From positions 1 to 13,885 of the forward strand of contig JBOGDQ010000136.1 in the NCBI GenBank assembly GCA_050742975.1: DNA of 13,885 nucleotides, given 5' to 3'. The notes beneath the pieces are model-generated. The model was not told the origin of the DNA. It did no database searches and saw only the letters and a program-made list of their open reading frames with translations. Origin of the DNA: JBDTGE01 sp050742975 (GTDB taxonomy: Bacteria; Actinomycetota; Actinomycetes; Mycobacteriales; Jatrophihabitantaceae). How positions within the stretch are numbered: position 1 is the first letter of the stretch; every line of letters starts with the position of its first letter. Below, in pieces: positions 1-7,650 of this stretch. The position numbers and the translations under genes were made by a program.

Positions 1-236
1 AGCCGTACCTGACCGCCGCAGCACGGCTACAGGTGCCGCCCGAGCGTGCCGTCGTCATCGAGGATTCGCCATTAGGCATCGCGTCGGGCGAGGCGGCCGG
101 CTGCGTCGTGGTCGCCGTCCCGAGCGAGGTCCGCATCGAGCCGTCGCCGACCCGTACCGTCGTCGACTCGTTGCTGTCGCTGACCATCGACAGGCTCGAC
201 GCGCTGGTGCGCGAAGCCTGCCCGGCCGGGACGTGA
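1..236 (+). CDS. HAD-family hydrolase, C-terminal part (5' end outside window)
   Basis: The reading frame is open from the left edge (first full codon at base 3) to TGA at 234-236, giving about 77 residues. It contains PERAVVIEDSPLGIASGEAAG-like sequence, which matches the conserved C-terminal HAD region: a strand, then Glu-Asp-Ser (Mg-binding acidic residues), then a Gly-rich helix start. A Pro-Tyr-Leu-Thr-Ala-Ala stretch just before it is also typical of the beta-phosphoglucomutase/phosphatase-like subfamily. These enzymes are cytoplasmic Mg-dependent phosphatases or phosphomutases, but the substrate cannot be read from this fragment. The catalytic Asp motif and cap domain lie outside the window. 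The stop overlaps the next gene's GTG start by 4 nt (GTGA), so the two are probably co-transcribed and translationally coupled. Confidence 0.82.
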   Translation, partial: PYLTAAARLQVPPERAVVIEDSPLGIASGEAAGCVVVAVPSEVRIEPSPTRTVVDSLLSLTIDRLDALVREACPAGT

Positions 237-1357
237 ACCCGCCGCCCGGCCTCGCCGACGTGCTCTCGAGCGCGTGCTCGTTGCTCGGCGTGCCAGGCAC
301 GTCCGACCGGTTGGGTCTGGCGAACCGGCTCGGCGACGTGCGCCGCGTGGCCGTGCTGCTGGTCGACGGCCTTGGCTATCACCTGCTTCCCGCCGCCGCG
401 GAGCACGGGCCGATGCTCGCCGACGCGCTCGCCGGCCGGGCGGGCACACTCACCGAGCTCGCCTGCGCGTTCCCGTCAACCACACCGACCAGCCTGGTCA
501 CACTCGGGACCGGGACGCTGCCGGGCGAGCACGGCATCCTCGGCTTCACCCTGAACGTGCCGGGGACCGAGCGGGTGCTCACACACATCACCTGGCAGGA
601 CGACCCGCCGCCGCGCGAGTGGCAGCCGGTACCCACCCTGCTGCAGCGCGCGGCGACGGCCGGGGTCCGGACCCGAGTGGTGTCTCGGCCGGAGTTCGCG
701 GGCAGCGGGCTGAGCACGGCCGCGTACGGCGATACGTCCTATGTCGGCGCAGCCCGGTCCGATGAACTCGCCGCGCTGCTGCTGACCGAGCTGGCCGCCG
801 GACCCGGGCTGGTCTACGGCTACCACCCGACGCTCGATACCGTCTCGCACCTGCACGGCATCGCGTCCCCGCAGTGGGCACGGGCCGCCGCGTCGGTCGA
901 CCGGCTGATCACCCGGATCCTCGCGGGCCTTCCGGACGACGCCGCGCTGGTGGTGACCGCCGACCACGGCGCGCTGGACGTGCCGCCCAGCGCGCGCCTG
1001 GACATCGCTGATGATCCGCGCCTGTCGGCCGGTGTGCGGATCGTCGCCGGCGAGCCACGGGTGCGCTACCTGCACACGCTCGACGGCGCGACCGAGGACG
1101 TCATCGCTGCCTGGCGGGGCGTGCTCGGCGACCGGGCGCAGGTGCTCGGCCGCGACGAGGCGGTGGCGAGCGGGCTGTTCGGACCGGTCCCGTCGGCGCA
1201 CCTGGCTCGCATCGGCGATGTGGTGGTGATCTGCGCGGGGGACACCGTCGTGCTGGCCACCGGGCGCGAACCGGACACGGTCGCCAAGCTGGTCGCGTAT
1301 CACGGCTCGAACACCGCGGTGGAGACGGCGATCCCGCTGCTCACCTTCCGCGGCTGA
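233..1357 (+). CDS. Alkaline phosphatase superfamily protein (type I phosphodiesterase/nucleotide pyrophosphatase)
   Basis: This 374-residue protein has the metal-site pattern of the phosphodiesterase/nucleotide pyrophosphatase branch of the alkaline phosphatase superfamily. Visible features are Asp45 in VLLVDGLG, the nucleophile region FPSTTPTS (Thr83 or Thr84), Asp202 and His206 in HPTLDTVSHLHG, Asp244-His245 in VTADHG, and a late His357 in AYHGS. Together these give the expected two-metal set. The enzyme would hydrolyse phosphodiester or phosphomonoester bonds; the substrate is unknown. There is no clear signal peptide: residues 1-36 are only mildly hydrophobic, so a cytoplasmic location is likely. 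The GTG start overlaps the HAD stop by 4 nt, which suggests coupling with the phosphatase before it. It ends 15 nt from the convergent nuclease gene, with no obvious terminator between them. Confidence 0.85.
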   Translation: MNPPPGLADVLSSACSLLGVPGTSDRLGLANRLGDVRRVAVLLVDGLGYHLLPAAAEHGPMLADALAGRAGTLTELACAFPSTTPTSLVTLGTGTLPGEHGILGFTLNVPGTERVLTHITWQDDPPPREWQPVPTLLQRAATAGVRTRVVSRPEFAGSGLSTAAYGDTSYVGAARSDELAALLLTELAAGPGLVYGYHPTLDTVSHLHGIASPQWARAAASVDRLITRILAGLPDDAALVVTADHGALDVPPSARLDIADDPRLSAGVRIVAGEPRVRYLHTLDGATEDVIAAWRGVLGDRAQVLGRDEAVASGLFGPVPSAHLARIGDVVVICAGDTVVLATGREPDTVAKLVAYHGSNTAVETAIPLLTFRG

Positions 1358-1372
1358 AGCTCGAGGCAGCGG

Positions 1373-2251
1373 TCAGGGGATGGCGGCGCCTGCGCGCCGG
1401 TCGTGGTCGACGGCCGCGAGAGCGTCCTGCGGGAAGGGCGGGGGAGTCCCACCTTTGGCCGGGCACAGCGCGTGGTGATCGCACCAGTCGCACAACCGGC
1501 TCGGATTGGGCCGGAAGTCGCCGGTCCGGGTCGCGCGCTCGATCGCCGCCCAGATCGCCTTGAGGGTTCGCTCGAACTTCGCCAGCTCATCGGCCTCCGG
1601 CGTGTAGCTGAGCGTGTCCGTGTCAGCGAGGTACATCAGCCGCAACTGCCGGGGCACGACGCCGCGTGTGCGCCACAGGACCAGCGCGTAGAACTTCATC
1701 TGGAACAGCGCCTTACCCTCGAACGCCTCGCGCGGCGTCGTGCCGGTCTTGTAGTCGACGACGCGGAGATCACCGGCCGGCGAGATGTCCAGCCGATCGA
1801 CGTAACCGCGCAGCCGCAGCCCGTCGATCACCACCTCGACCTTCTCCTCGCGGGCGGCCGGCTCCAGCCTGGTCGGATCCTCCAGCGCGAAGTAGTTGCC
1901 CAGCAGCTCGGCGGCCGACGCCAGCCAGTCGGCCAGTTCGCTCCCGTCCGAGTCCGCCGCGAACAGCGCCGCGGCCTCGGGTTCCTCCTCGAGCACGCGC
2001 TGCCACGCCCCGGGGAGCATGGACCGGGCGGCGGCCAGCGTCCGTTCGCCAGCGGGCAGGTCGAACAGCTCCTCCAGCACGGCGTGCACGACGGTTCCCC
2101 GCGTAGCGGCGAGCGACGGGGCCTCAGGCAGCCGGTCGATGGTGCGGAACCGGTACAGCAGCGGGCAGGTCTTGAAGTCCGCCGCGCGTGACGGCGACAG
2201 CGAGCCGAGCACGGCGTCCGGTAGCTCCACGTCTGTCATGCCACCGACCAT
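1373..2251 (-). CDS. RecB-like PD-(D/E)XK exonuclease family protein with Fe-S cysteines
   Basis: This 292-residue protein belongs to the PD-(D/E)XK (RecB/Cas4-like) nuclease family, similar in type and neighbourhood to M. tuberculosis Rv2119. Visible nuclease motifs are His56 in RGTVVHAVLEELF, Asp152 in RGYVDRLD, Asp166-Tyr-Lys168 in VVDYKTG, and Gln184/Tyr188 in FQMKFYAL. Four cysteines, Cys29 (FKTCPLLYRF) plus Cys254, Cys257 and Cys263 (CDWC-x5-C), fit the Fe-S staple of AddB/Cas4-like nucleases. It is probably a DNA repair or processing nuclease acting on DNA ends; no helicase domain is present. The frame is open further upstream into lepB, but that part is shadow sequence. I chose ATG at 2251 because an AGGGGG ribosome-binding site lies 7 nt before it; ATG 2239 is an alternative. 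It lies 38 nt after lepB on the same strand and is probably co-transcribed with it. Confidence 0.85.
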   Translation of the reverse strand: MVGGMTDVELPDAVLGSLSPSRAADFKTCPLLYRFRTIDRLPEAPSLAATRGTVVHAVLEELFDLPAGERTLAAARSMLPGAWQRVLEEEPEAAALFAADSDGSELADWLASAAELLGNYFALEDPTRLEPAAREEKVEVVIDGLRLRGYVDRLDISPAGDLRVVDYKTGTTPREAFEGKALFQMKFYALVLWRTRGVVPRQLRLMYLADTDTLSYTPEADELAKFERTLKAIWAAIERATRTGDFRPNPSRLCDWCDHHALCPAKGGTPPPFPQDALAAVDHDRRAGAAIP

Positions 2252-2258
2252 AGGCCGG

Positions 2259-2264
2259 CCCCCT
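2259..2264 (-). promoter_or_regulatory. Ribosome-binding site for RecB-like nuclease
   Basis: AGGGGG on the minus strand, 7 nt before ATG 2251. It favours that start over the in-frame ATG at 2239, which has only GGTGGC close upstream. Confidence 0.5.
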
Positions 2265-2289
2265 GACAGTCCCGCGTCGTCGGAAGTCG

Positions 2290-3660
2290 TCACAGGAAGT
2301 GGATCCGGCCGAGCGGCCAGAAGATGACGAACGCGCGGCCGACGACCTTCGATTCCGGGACCGGCCCGAAGGCGCGGCTGTCGCTGGAGTCGCACCGGTT
2401 GTCGCCCATGACGTACACCTCGCCGTTCGGAACAGGCCCGAACGTGGACGCGGGCTTGGCCGGGCTCTCCGCGAGCGTGCGCATCGACGGGCACTTCGGA
2501 TTGGTGTACGGCTCCTGCAACAGCAGCCCGTTCACGAACAGCTTGCCGTCCGCCACCCTGAGTCGGTCGCCCGGCAGGCCCACGACCCGCTTGATCAGGG
2601 TGTTCTCGCTGACCTGCCACGTCGACGGCCGATGGAACACCACGACGTCGCCGCGGTGAATGTCATGCATGCGGTAGGAGAGCTTGTCGACGAGCACGTG
2701 GTCGTTGTTGCAGCTGGAGCACCCGTGCAGCGTCGGCTCCATCGACGCCGACGGGATGTAATACGGCGCGACGACGTAGACGCGCAGCAGCACCGCAGCG
2801 AGGACGGCGATCGCCAGGATGACGCCGGTGCGCACGAGCCGGCGCACCCCTCTGCCACTGCCCTTGACGGGCTTGCTGGACTTGTCGTCCGGTCCCTCGT
2901 CGGCGCGGGTGAAGAAGTCGTCCTTCTGCGGTGCCTGGGCGCGCACGAGTGAGGACGGCGCGGTGCCGCTCGCGATGGCCGGTGTCGCTTGCTGTGCCGC
3001 CGGCTCGTCGGTACGGGCCGGCGCACCCACGTAAGGGCGCGGGCGCGGACGCGGCAGGTCCGGATCTGCCGGTTCGGCAACACCTTCGTGTTCCGGCTCG
3101 GCCACGGCCGCGGATTCGGATTCGGCCGCGGATTCGGGTTCGGCCGGTTCGGCTGCGAGCGCCGGCTCGGGTGCATCGGACGATGTCCCGGGTGGATCAA
3201 CCTCGTCCCAGGCGATTGTCGGTCGCATCGAAGCGCTCGAGGCTATCGGCACGATCGCCGGTTCTGCGGGCTGGTCCGGCGGCGGCGCTGAGAGCCGATG
3301 GGACAGCTCGCTCCGCGGTGAGGATCGCACCGAATCGGCACCGTCGGCCTGCTCGCGGGCCGACGCGCTCTGCGGCTTCGCGTCCACCGACCGTTCGGGC
3401 CGATTCTGCTTCAGCCAGGGGCGGATCGGCTGGAGCCGCGTCGGGCCGTCCTCGCCCGCGGCCAGTGGGGCGACCGTCTCCGGCAACCTCCGGTTGGGCT
3501 CGGTCGTGAGCCACGGACGGGCCGGATCCAGCCTCCTGAGAGCGGCCGACGACGGATCAGGACCAGGATCCTCGTCGGGGTCGTCGGCCGGGTCCGGATC
3601 GGGACTTTGGCCTTCGGGCGTGGACGCGGGCCGGCGCGCGCGGTTCTTCTCCTCGTCCAC
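2290..3660 (-). CDS. lepB: Type I signal peptidase with long disordered N-terminal extension
   Basis: LepB cuts signal peptides from secreted proteins at the outer face of the membrane. With the GTG start at 3660 the protein has 456 residues. Residues 1 to about 270 are a Pro/Glu/Ala/Arg-rich, probably disordered and cytoplasmic extension. One membrane segment follows (about 278-299). The catalytic domain has Ser306 in PSASMEPTL, general-base Lys357 in TLIKRVVGLPGD, and the GDN-x5-SR box at 419-429. Four cysteines (314, 317, 390, 423) lie on the extracytoplasmic side, including the HGCSSC pattern also found after the catalytic Ser in mycobacterial LepB; disulfides are possible. Typical Gram-positive enzymes have about 180-300 residues, so the extension is large. 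The start is set by a leaderless-type promoter; starts further upstream would overlap the divergent promoter. The gene probably forms an operon with the downstream nuclease. Confidence 0.92.
   Translation of the reverse strand: MDEEKNRARRPASTPEGQSPDPDPADDPDEDPGPDPSSAALRRLDPARPWLTTEPNRRLPETVAPLAAGEDGPTRLQPIRPWLKQNRPERSVDAKPQSASAREQADGADSVRSSPRSELSHRLSAPPPDQPAEPAIVPIASSASMRPTIAWDEVDPPGTSSDAPEPALAAEPAEPESAAESESAAVAEPEHEGVAEPADPDLPRPRPRPYVGAPARTDEPAAQQATPAIASGTAPSSLVRAQAPQKDDFFTRADEGPDDKSSKPVKGSGRGVRRLVRTGVILAIAVLAAVLLRVYVVAPYYIPSASMEPTLHGCSSCNNDHVLVDKLSYRMHDIHRGDVVVFHRPSTWQVSENTLIKRVVGLPGDRLRVADGKLFVNGLLLQEPYTNPKCPSMRTLAESPAKPASTFGPVPNGEVYVMGDNRCDSSDSRAFGPVPESKVVGRAFVIFWPLGRIHFL
3107..3142. repeat. 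18-bp tandem repeat (two copies) inside the lepB extension
   Basis: Two adjacent 18-bp units, 3107-3124 and 3125-3142, differ at one base and are followed by a partial third unit. On the lepB strand they encode the Ala/Glu/Ser/Pro-rich stretch around PESAAESESAA. This looks like replication slippage within a low-complexity coding region. Confidence 0.65.
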
Positions 3661-3666
3661 CGACAA

Positions 3667-3672
3667 ACGGTA
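3667..3672 (-). promoter_or_regulatory. -10 box (TACCGT) of leaderless lepB promoter
   Basis: On the minus strand TACCGT is followed by a 6-nt spacer (TTGTCG) and then GTG at 3660. This puts the predicted transcript start on the first base of the start codon, the leaderless arrangement common in actinobacteria. No convincing -35 box is visible. Confidence 0.55.
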
Positions 3673-3697
3673 TCCCGTGACGCCGGAGTGCGCCCCG

Positions 3698-3703
3698 TAG
3701 CAT
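3698..3703 (+). promoter_or_regulatory. -10 box (TAGCAT) of leaderless M50 protease promoter
   Basis: TAGCAT is followed by a 6-nt spacer and GTG at 3710, so transcription would begin at the start codon. There is no Shine-Dalgarno sequence before this gene, which supports a leaderless mRNA. The box lies only 25 bp from the divergent lepB -10 box. Confidence 0.55.
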
Positions 3704-3709
3704 CGCTGT

Positions 3710-4840
3710 GTGAGCGGTAACCGTCCCCAGCTCCGTCCGCCGCGCATGCTGGCGGTCGGGCGGTTCTTCGGCGTGCCGATCTACTTCGCCCCGTCCTGGC
3801 TGATCATCGCGGGTCTGCTGACCATCTACTACGAACCGGTCATCGTCCGGGCCGTGCCAGCCGTCAGCTCGAGCTCGGCCTACCTGCTCGCGTTCGGGTA
3901 CGCGGTGAGCTTCGCCCTGTGCGTCCTGGCCCACGAGCTCGGCCACACCGCGGTTGCCCTGCTGCTGGGCAGCCCGGTCCGCCGAGTGGTGATCTTCCTG
4001 CTCGGCGGGGTTTCGGAGATCGAGCGGGAGCCGGACCGGCCGCGGGACGAGTTCCTGATCGCGGCGGCCGGACCGTTCGTGTCCATCGTGCTCACCGCGG
4101 CGGCGGGCGTGGGCTACCTGTACCTGGCGTCGAACACCATGCCGGGCGTGCTCGTCCTGCTGCTGTTCTGGAGCAACCTGATCGTTGCCCTGTTCAACCT
4201 TCTTCCGGGGCTGCCACTCGACGGCGGCCGACTGCTGCGCGCGGCCGTCTGGGGGATATCGCGTGACCGTCTGGTCGGCACCCGGTTCGGGGCCTGGTCC
4301 GGCCGCGTGGTCGCCGTCGCGGTCGCGGTGCTGAGCCTGATCGCGGACCGGACCGCGCTCGGCCTCACCGCCGGGATCTTCGGTGTCGCGCTGGCGGCCT
4401 ACCTGTGGTTCGGCGCGGGCCAGTCGCTGAAGGTCGCGGAGGTCATGGATCGCGTCCCGAGCGTCGACCTCGACACGTTGCTGCGTCCGGGGCTGCTCGT
4501 GCCGTCCGATCTGTCCGTGGCCGAGGCGTTGCGGCGGGCCTGGACGGGTAACGCGCGCGGGCTGGTCGTGGTCGACGCGACGGACCAGCCGCGGGCGATC
4601 GTCGACGAACTGCAGATCGGCGCGATCCCGCCGGAGCGCCGGGCCTGGACGCAGCTGGTCAGCGTGTCCCGTCCGCTCGAACCGGGACTGGTTCTCGCGC
4701 GCGGGCTCAGCGGTGAGGACCTGCTCGCAGCCGTCCGGGCCACTCCCGCACACGAGTACCTGGTCGTGAACACGGACGGGAGCCCGGCCGGCATCCTGGC
4801 CACCGCGGACCTGGCGGCCGCCCTGAAGGCCCCCGCGTGA
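3710..4840 (+). CDS. Site-2 (M50) intramembrane metalloprotease with CBS domains
   Basis: This 376-residue membrane protein has the zinc-binding HELGH motif at 75-79 (His75, Glu76, His79) and the third ligand Asp171 in LPGLPLDGGR, within hydrophobic segments spanning about 18-235. Residues from about 243 to the end form two CBS-like units that probably face the cytoplasm and may sense nucleotides. This architecture matches the Rip3/SpoIVFB-like group of site-2 proteases, which cut membrane-bound substrates such as anti-sigma factors within the bilayer. The substrate here is unknown. The GTG start is placed by the leaderless promoter. The stop overlaps the trmI start by 4 nt (GTGA), so it heads an apparent M50-trmI-cobQ operon. 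Confidence 0.9.
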   Translation: MSGNRPQLRPPRMLAVGRFFGVPIYFAPSWLIIAGLLTIYYEPVIVRAVPAVSSSSAYLLAFGYAVSFALCVLAHELGHTAVALLLGSPVRRVVIFLLGGVSEIEREPDRPRDEFLIAAAGPFVSIVLTAAAGVGYLYLASNTMPGVLVLLLFWSNLIVALFNLLPGLPLDGGRLLRAAVWGISRDRLVGTRFGAWSGRVVAVAVAVLSLIADRTALGLTAGIFGVALAAYLWFGAGQSLKVAEVMDRVPSVDLDTLLRPGLLVPSDLSVAEALRRAWTGNARGLVVVDATDQPRAIVDELQIGAIPPERRAWTQLVSVSRPLEPGLVLARGLSGEDLLAAVRATPAHEYLVVNTDGSPAGILATADLAAALKAPA

Positions 4841-5748
4841 GGGCACCGGGCGGTGGCCCCTTCCGGGAGGGGGAGCGGGTCCAGCTCACCGACCCGAAGG
4901 GGAGGCTGCACACGGTAACCCTCGAGGCCGGCAAGCAGTTCCACACGCACCGCGGCGCGATCGAGCACGACACGCTCATCGGCGCGCCGGAGGGAAGTGT
5001 CGTCTCGGCAACCGCCGGCACCCTGTACCTCGCGCTGCGCCCGCTGCTCACCGACTTCGTCCTGTCCATGCCACGGGGCGCGGCGGTCATCTATCCCAAG
5101 GACGCCGCCCAGATCGTCGCGATGGGCGATATCTACCCGGGCGCGACGGTGCTCGAAGCAGGCGCCGGATCGGGCTCGCTTACGTGCGCCCTGCTGCGCG
5201 CGGTCGGCCCCACCGGGCGGGTGATCTCCTACGAGCTGCGCGAGGACCACGCCGAGGTGGCAGTCCGCAACGTCGAGACGTTCTTCGGCGAGCGTCCACC
5301 GAACTGGACGCTGCACGTGGGCGACGCCGCGCAGCACCCGGCCGGCGATCTGGTCGACCGGGTGATCCTGGACATGCTCAGCCCGTGGGAGGTGCTGCCG
5401 ACGGTCGCCGGGGCACTGCAGCCTGGCGGCGTGTTCATCGGCTACGTCGCGACGACTACCCAGCTGTCCCGGCTGGTCGAGGCGCTGCGGGTGCACGGCG
5501 GGTTCACCGAGCCGTCGGCGTGGGAGACGTTCATGCGTGGCTGGCACGTCGTCGGCCTGGCGGTGCGGCCGGAGCACCGGATGATCGGCCACACGGCGTT
5601 CCTGGTCAGTGCGCGGCGGCTCGCGCCCGGTGTCACCGCCCCGCCGCGCCAGCGTCGCGCGTCGAAGACGTCGGCGGCTCAGACGACGCCTGCGGCCGAG
5701 AAGGCACCGGCCGAGGCGGACGCACCGTTCCGTCCGAGCCTGCCCTGA
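4837..5748 (+). CDS. trmI: tRNA (adenine-58-N1)-methyltransferase
   Basis: TrmI methylates N1 of A58 in the T-loop of tRNAs, using S-adenosylmethionine. This 303-residue protein has an N-terminal small beta domain (about 1-75) and a class I methyltransferase domain. SAM motif I is VLEAGAGSGSLT (105-116), acidic Glu133 is in SYELRE, and the LDMLSPWE motif (178-185) carries the expected catalytic Asp179. The sequence closely resembles M. tuberculosis Rv2118c, a tetrameric enzyme, which also sits near mpa and the RecB-like gene. Residues from about 268 form an Ala/Pro/Lys-rich tail that is probably disordered. The GTG start overlaps the protease stop, and the start of cobQ follows 11 nt after its own stop. 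Confidence 0.93.
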   Translation: MRAPGGGPFREGERVQLTDPKGRLHTVTLEAGKQFHTHRGAIEHDTLIGAPEGSVVSATAGTLYLALRPLLTDFVLSMPRGAAVIYPKDAAQIVAMGDIYPGATVLEAGAGSGSLTCALLRAVGPTGRVISYELREDHAEVAVRNVETFFGERPPNWTLHVGDAAQHPAGDLVDRVILDMLSPWEVLPTVAGALQPGGVFIGYVATTTQLSRLVEALRVHGGFTEPSAWETFMRGWHVVGLAVRPEHRMIGHTAFLVSARRLAPGVTAPPRQRRASKTSAAQTTPAAEKAPAEADAPFRPSLP

Positions 5749-5759
5749 GCGCGGGCTCG

Positions 5760-7241
5760 TTGCTGATCGCCGGCACCGGGTCGGGCGTCGGCAAGAGCGC
5801 GGTCGTCGCGGGGCTGTGCCGCTGGCTCGCGCGCGAGGGTGTGTCGGTCGCGCCGTTCAAAGCGCAGAACATGTCGCTCAACTCGTTCGTCACCCGCGAC
5901 GGCGCCGAGATCGGGCGCGCCCAGGCCGCCCAGGCGGCAGCCGCGGGCATCGAGTCGGAAGCCGCGATGAACCCGGTGCTGCTCAAGCCGGGCTCGGACA
6001 CCCGCAGCCAGCTGATCGTGCTGGGCCGCGCCGTCGGCGAACGTGACGCCACCGCGTACTGGGGGCACCAGGACGAGCTGCTCGAGGTCGTCGTCGAGGC
6101 CTACCGCGACCTGCGCCGCCGGTTCGACGTGGTGATCTGCGAGGGTGCCGGCAGCCCGGCTGAGATCAACCTGCGGGCCACCGACATCGTCAATCTGGGG
6201 TTCGCGCGCGCCGCCGACATGCCGGTGGTGGTCATCGGCGACATCGACCCCGGCGGGGTGTTCGCCTCGCTTCTGGGGACGCTCGTCGCGCTCGACGCGC
6301 AGGACCAGGCGCTGATCGCGGGATTCCTGATCAACCGGTTCCGCGGTGACCGCACCCTGCTGGAGCCGGGCCTGACGATGCTGGCCGGGCTGACCGGCCG
6401 CCCGACCTACGGCGTCCTGCCCTACCTCCCTGGCCTGGCGGTCGACGCCGAGGACGCGATCGACGCACGCGCGTTCGCCGACCCGGCACCGCCCCATGGC
6501 GCAGACATCCTGCGGGTGCACGTAGTGACGTACCCGCGCATCAGCAACCACACCGACGTCGACGCGCTCGCCAGCGAGCCGGGCGTCCTCGTGCGGTTCG
6601 CCACCCGTCCCGAGGAGCTCGCCGACGCCGACCTGGTCGTGCTGCCCGGCACTCGCGCAACGGTCGACGACCTCGGCTGGCTGCGCGGGCGCGGCTTCGA
6701 ACCGGTGCTGGCCGAGCGCGCCCGCCGCGGCGGTCCGATCCTCGGGATCTGCGGCGGATACCAGCTGCTGGGCGAGGTCATCGACGACCGCGTCGAGAGC
6801 GGACGGGGCCGCGTGCTCGGCCTGGGCCTGCTGCCGGTTCGGACGGCATTCTCGGCCGAGAAGACCCTCGGCCGGCCGTCGACGACGGTCGCAGCGGACC
6901 CTCCGTACGAGGTCCACGGCTACGAGATCCATCACGGCCAGGTGGTCCCGCACGGTGGCGAGCCCTTCGTTGGCGGCTGCCGGAACGACTCGGTCGCCGG
7001 CACGATGTGGCACGGGCTGCTGGAGAACGACCGCTTCCGGCGCAGCTACCTGGTCGAGGTGGCGCGGCAGTCCGGTCGCGCGTTCACGGTCGCGCCGGAC
7101 ACCTCATTCGCCGCGGTGCGGGAGGCGCGCCTGGACCGGCTGGCCGACCTGGTCGCCGAGCACGCCGACACGGCTGCGCTGCGCGCCCTGATCGACGGTG
7201 GCCCCCCACCGCGTCCGACCCTCCGGCTGAGCCTCGGCTGA
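5760..7241 (+). CDS. cobQ: Cobyric acid synthase (glutamine-hydrolysing)
   Basis: CobQ amidates the b, d, e and g side chains of adenosylcobyrinic acid a,c-diamide in cobalamin synthesis, using ATP and glutamine. From TTG 5760 the protein has 493 residues, the usual family length. The N-terminal ATP-binding domain starts with the P-loop-like GTGSGVGKS (5-13) and has APFKAQNMSLNS (31-42), characteristic of CobQ, and CEGAGSPAEINL (128-139). The C-terminal glutamine amidotransferase domain has nucleophile Cys331 in GICGGYQLLG, HGYEIHHG (386-393) and catalytic His418 in MWHGLLEND. No ATG or GTG start is available near the conserved N-terminus; the frame runs on into trmI only as shadow sequence. 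TTG is the best candidate and CTG 5745 is possible. It ends 6 nt from the convergent ferredoxin gene. Confidence 0.92.
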   Translation: MLIAGTGSGVGKSAVVAGLCRWLAREGVSVAPFKAQNMSLNSFVTRDGAEIGRAQAAQAAAAGIESEAAMNPVLLKPGSDTRSQLIVLGRAVGERDATAYWGHQDELLEVVVEAYRDLRRRFDVVICEGAGSPAEINLRATDIVNLGFARAADMPVVVIGDIDPGGVFASLLGTLVALDAQDQALIAGFLINRFRGDRTLLEPGLTMLAGLTGRPTYGVLPYLPGLAVDAEDAIDARAFADPAPPHGADILRVHVVTYPRISNHTDVDALASEPGVLVRFATRPEELADADLVVLPGTRATVDDLGWLRGRGFEPVLAERARRGGPILGICGGYQLLGEVIDDRVESGRGRVLGLGLLPVRTAFSAEKTLGRPSTTVAADPPYEVHGYEIHHGQVVPHGGEPFVGGCRNDSVAGTMWHGLLENDRFRRSYLVEVARQSGRAFTVAPDTSFAAVREARLDRLADLVAEHADTAALRALIDGGPPPRPTLRLSLG

Positions 7242-7247
7242 CCGGCT

Positions 7248-7544
7248 TCAGGCCTGGGGTCCGGCGATCTCGGTGCCGTCGCTCGCGCGGACGACGTGGA
7301 TGCAGTCGCCGGGACACTCCTTCGCCGAGTTGATGACGTCGAGCGCCAGCTCGGCCGGCACGTCGGCGCGCGCGCCCGGCTCGGTGAGCAGGTCGTCGGC
7401 CCCGTTCTTGACGTAGGCCAGCCCGTCGACGTCGAACTCGAAGACCTCGGGGGCGTACTGGACGCACAGTCCGTCGCCGGTGCACAGGTCCTGCTCGATC
7501 CATACGCGCAGTGGCTCACTCACGATCTGCTTCGTGCCCCTCAT
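7248..7544 (-). CDS. Small Fe-S ferredoxin (3Fe-4S/4Fe-4S type)
   Basis: This 98-residue single-cluster ferredoxin carries small electron-transfer chemistry in the cytoplasm. Cysteines are Cys21 and Cys27 (CTGDGLC, C-x5-C) and Cys77 in KECPGDC with Cys81, plus the typical APEVFEFDVDGLAYVKNG loop. The C-x5-C plus CP pattern suggests a 3Fe-4S cluster like those partnering cytochromes P450, but the family next to arc has not been assigned a partner from sequence. It is divergent from arc, an arrangement I recall as common in actinobacteria. The start could be ATG 7544 or GTG 7523, and both leave the cluster motifs intact. I favour ATG 7544 because TAACGA sits at leaderless spacing before it. Confidence 0.9.
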   Translation of the reverse strand: MRGTKQIVSEPLRVWIEQDLCTGDGLCVQYAPEVFEFDVDGLAYVKNGADDLLTEPGARADVPAELALDVINSAKECPGDCIHVVRASDGTEIAGPQA

Positions 7545-7550
7545 CTTGGC

Positions 7551-7556
7551 TCGTTA
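7551..7556 (-). promoter_or_regulatory. Possible -10 box (TAACGA) for ferredoxin gene
   Basis: TAACGA lies on the minus strand, 6 nt before ATG 7544. It fits TANNNT at the first two positions but not the last, so it is only a weak candidate. Confidence 0.25.
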
Positions 7557-7610
7557 TGTGTCGAAGTCTTCTCCGAAGGGTAGTTCCCAACCCAGGGGAC
7601 CTCTCGTGTG

Positions 7611-7616
7611 TAGGGT
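7611..7616 (+). promoter_or_regulatory. Candidate -10 box (TAGGGT) for arc
   Basis: TAGGGT fits the actinobacterial TANNNT pattern and lies 40 nt before the arc start, giving a leader of about 33 nt that includes the ribosome-binding site. No clear -35 box is seen at the usual spacing. Confidence 0.35.
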
Positions 7617-7644
7617 GAGTTTTCGCGAACACTGCGTGATATCT

Positions 7645-7650
7645 GGAGGT
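7645..7650 (+). promoter_or_regulatory. Strong Shine-Dalgarno for arc (GGAGGT)
   Basis: GGAGGT with a 6-nt spacer before ATG 7657. It decides the arc start against the open frame that extends upstream to 7480. Confidence 0.8.

Noticed and set aside
2252..2620. Upstream extension of the RecB-like nuclease
   Set aside because: The extension overlaps the lepB catalytic domain on the same strand in another frame and shows no family similarity; conserved sequence begins after 2251.
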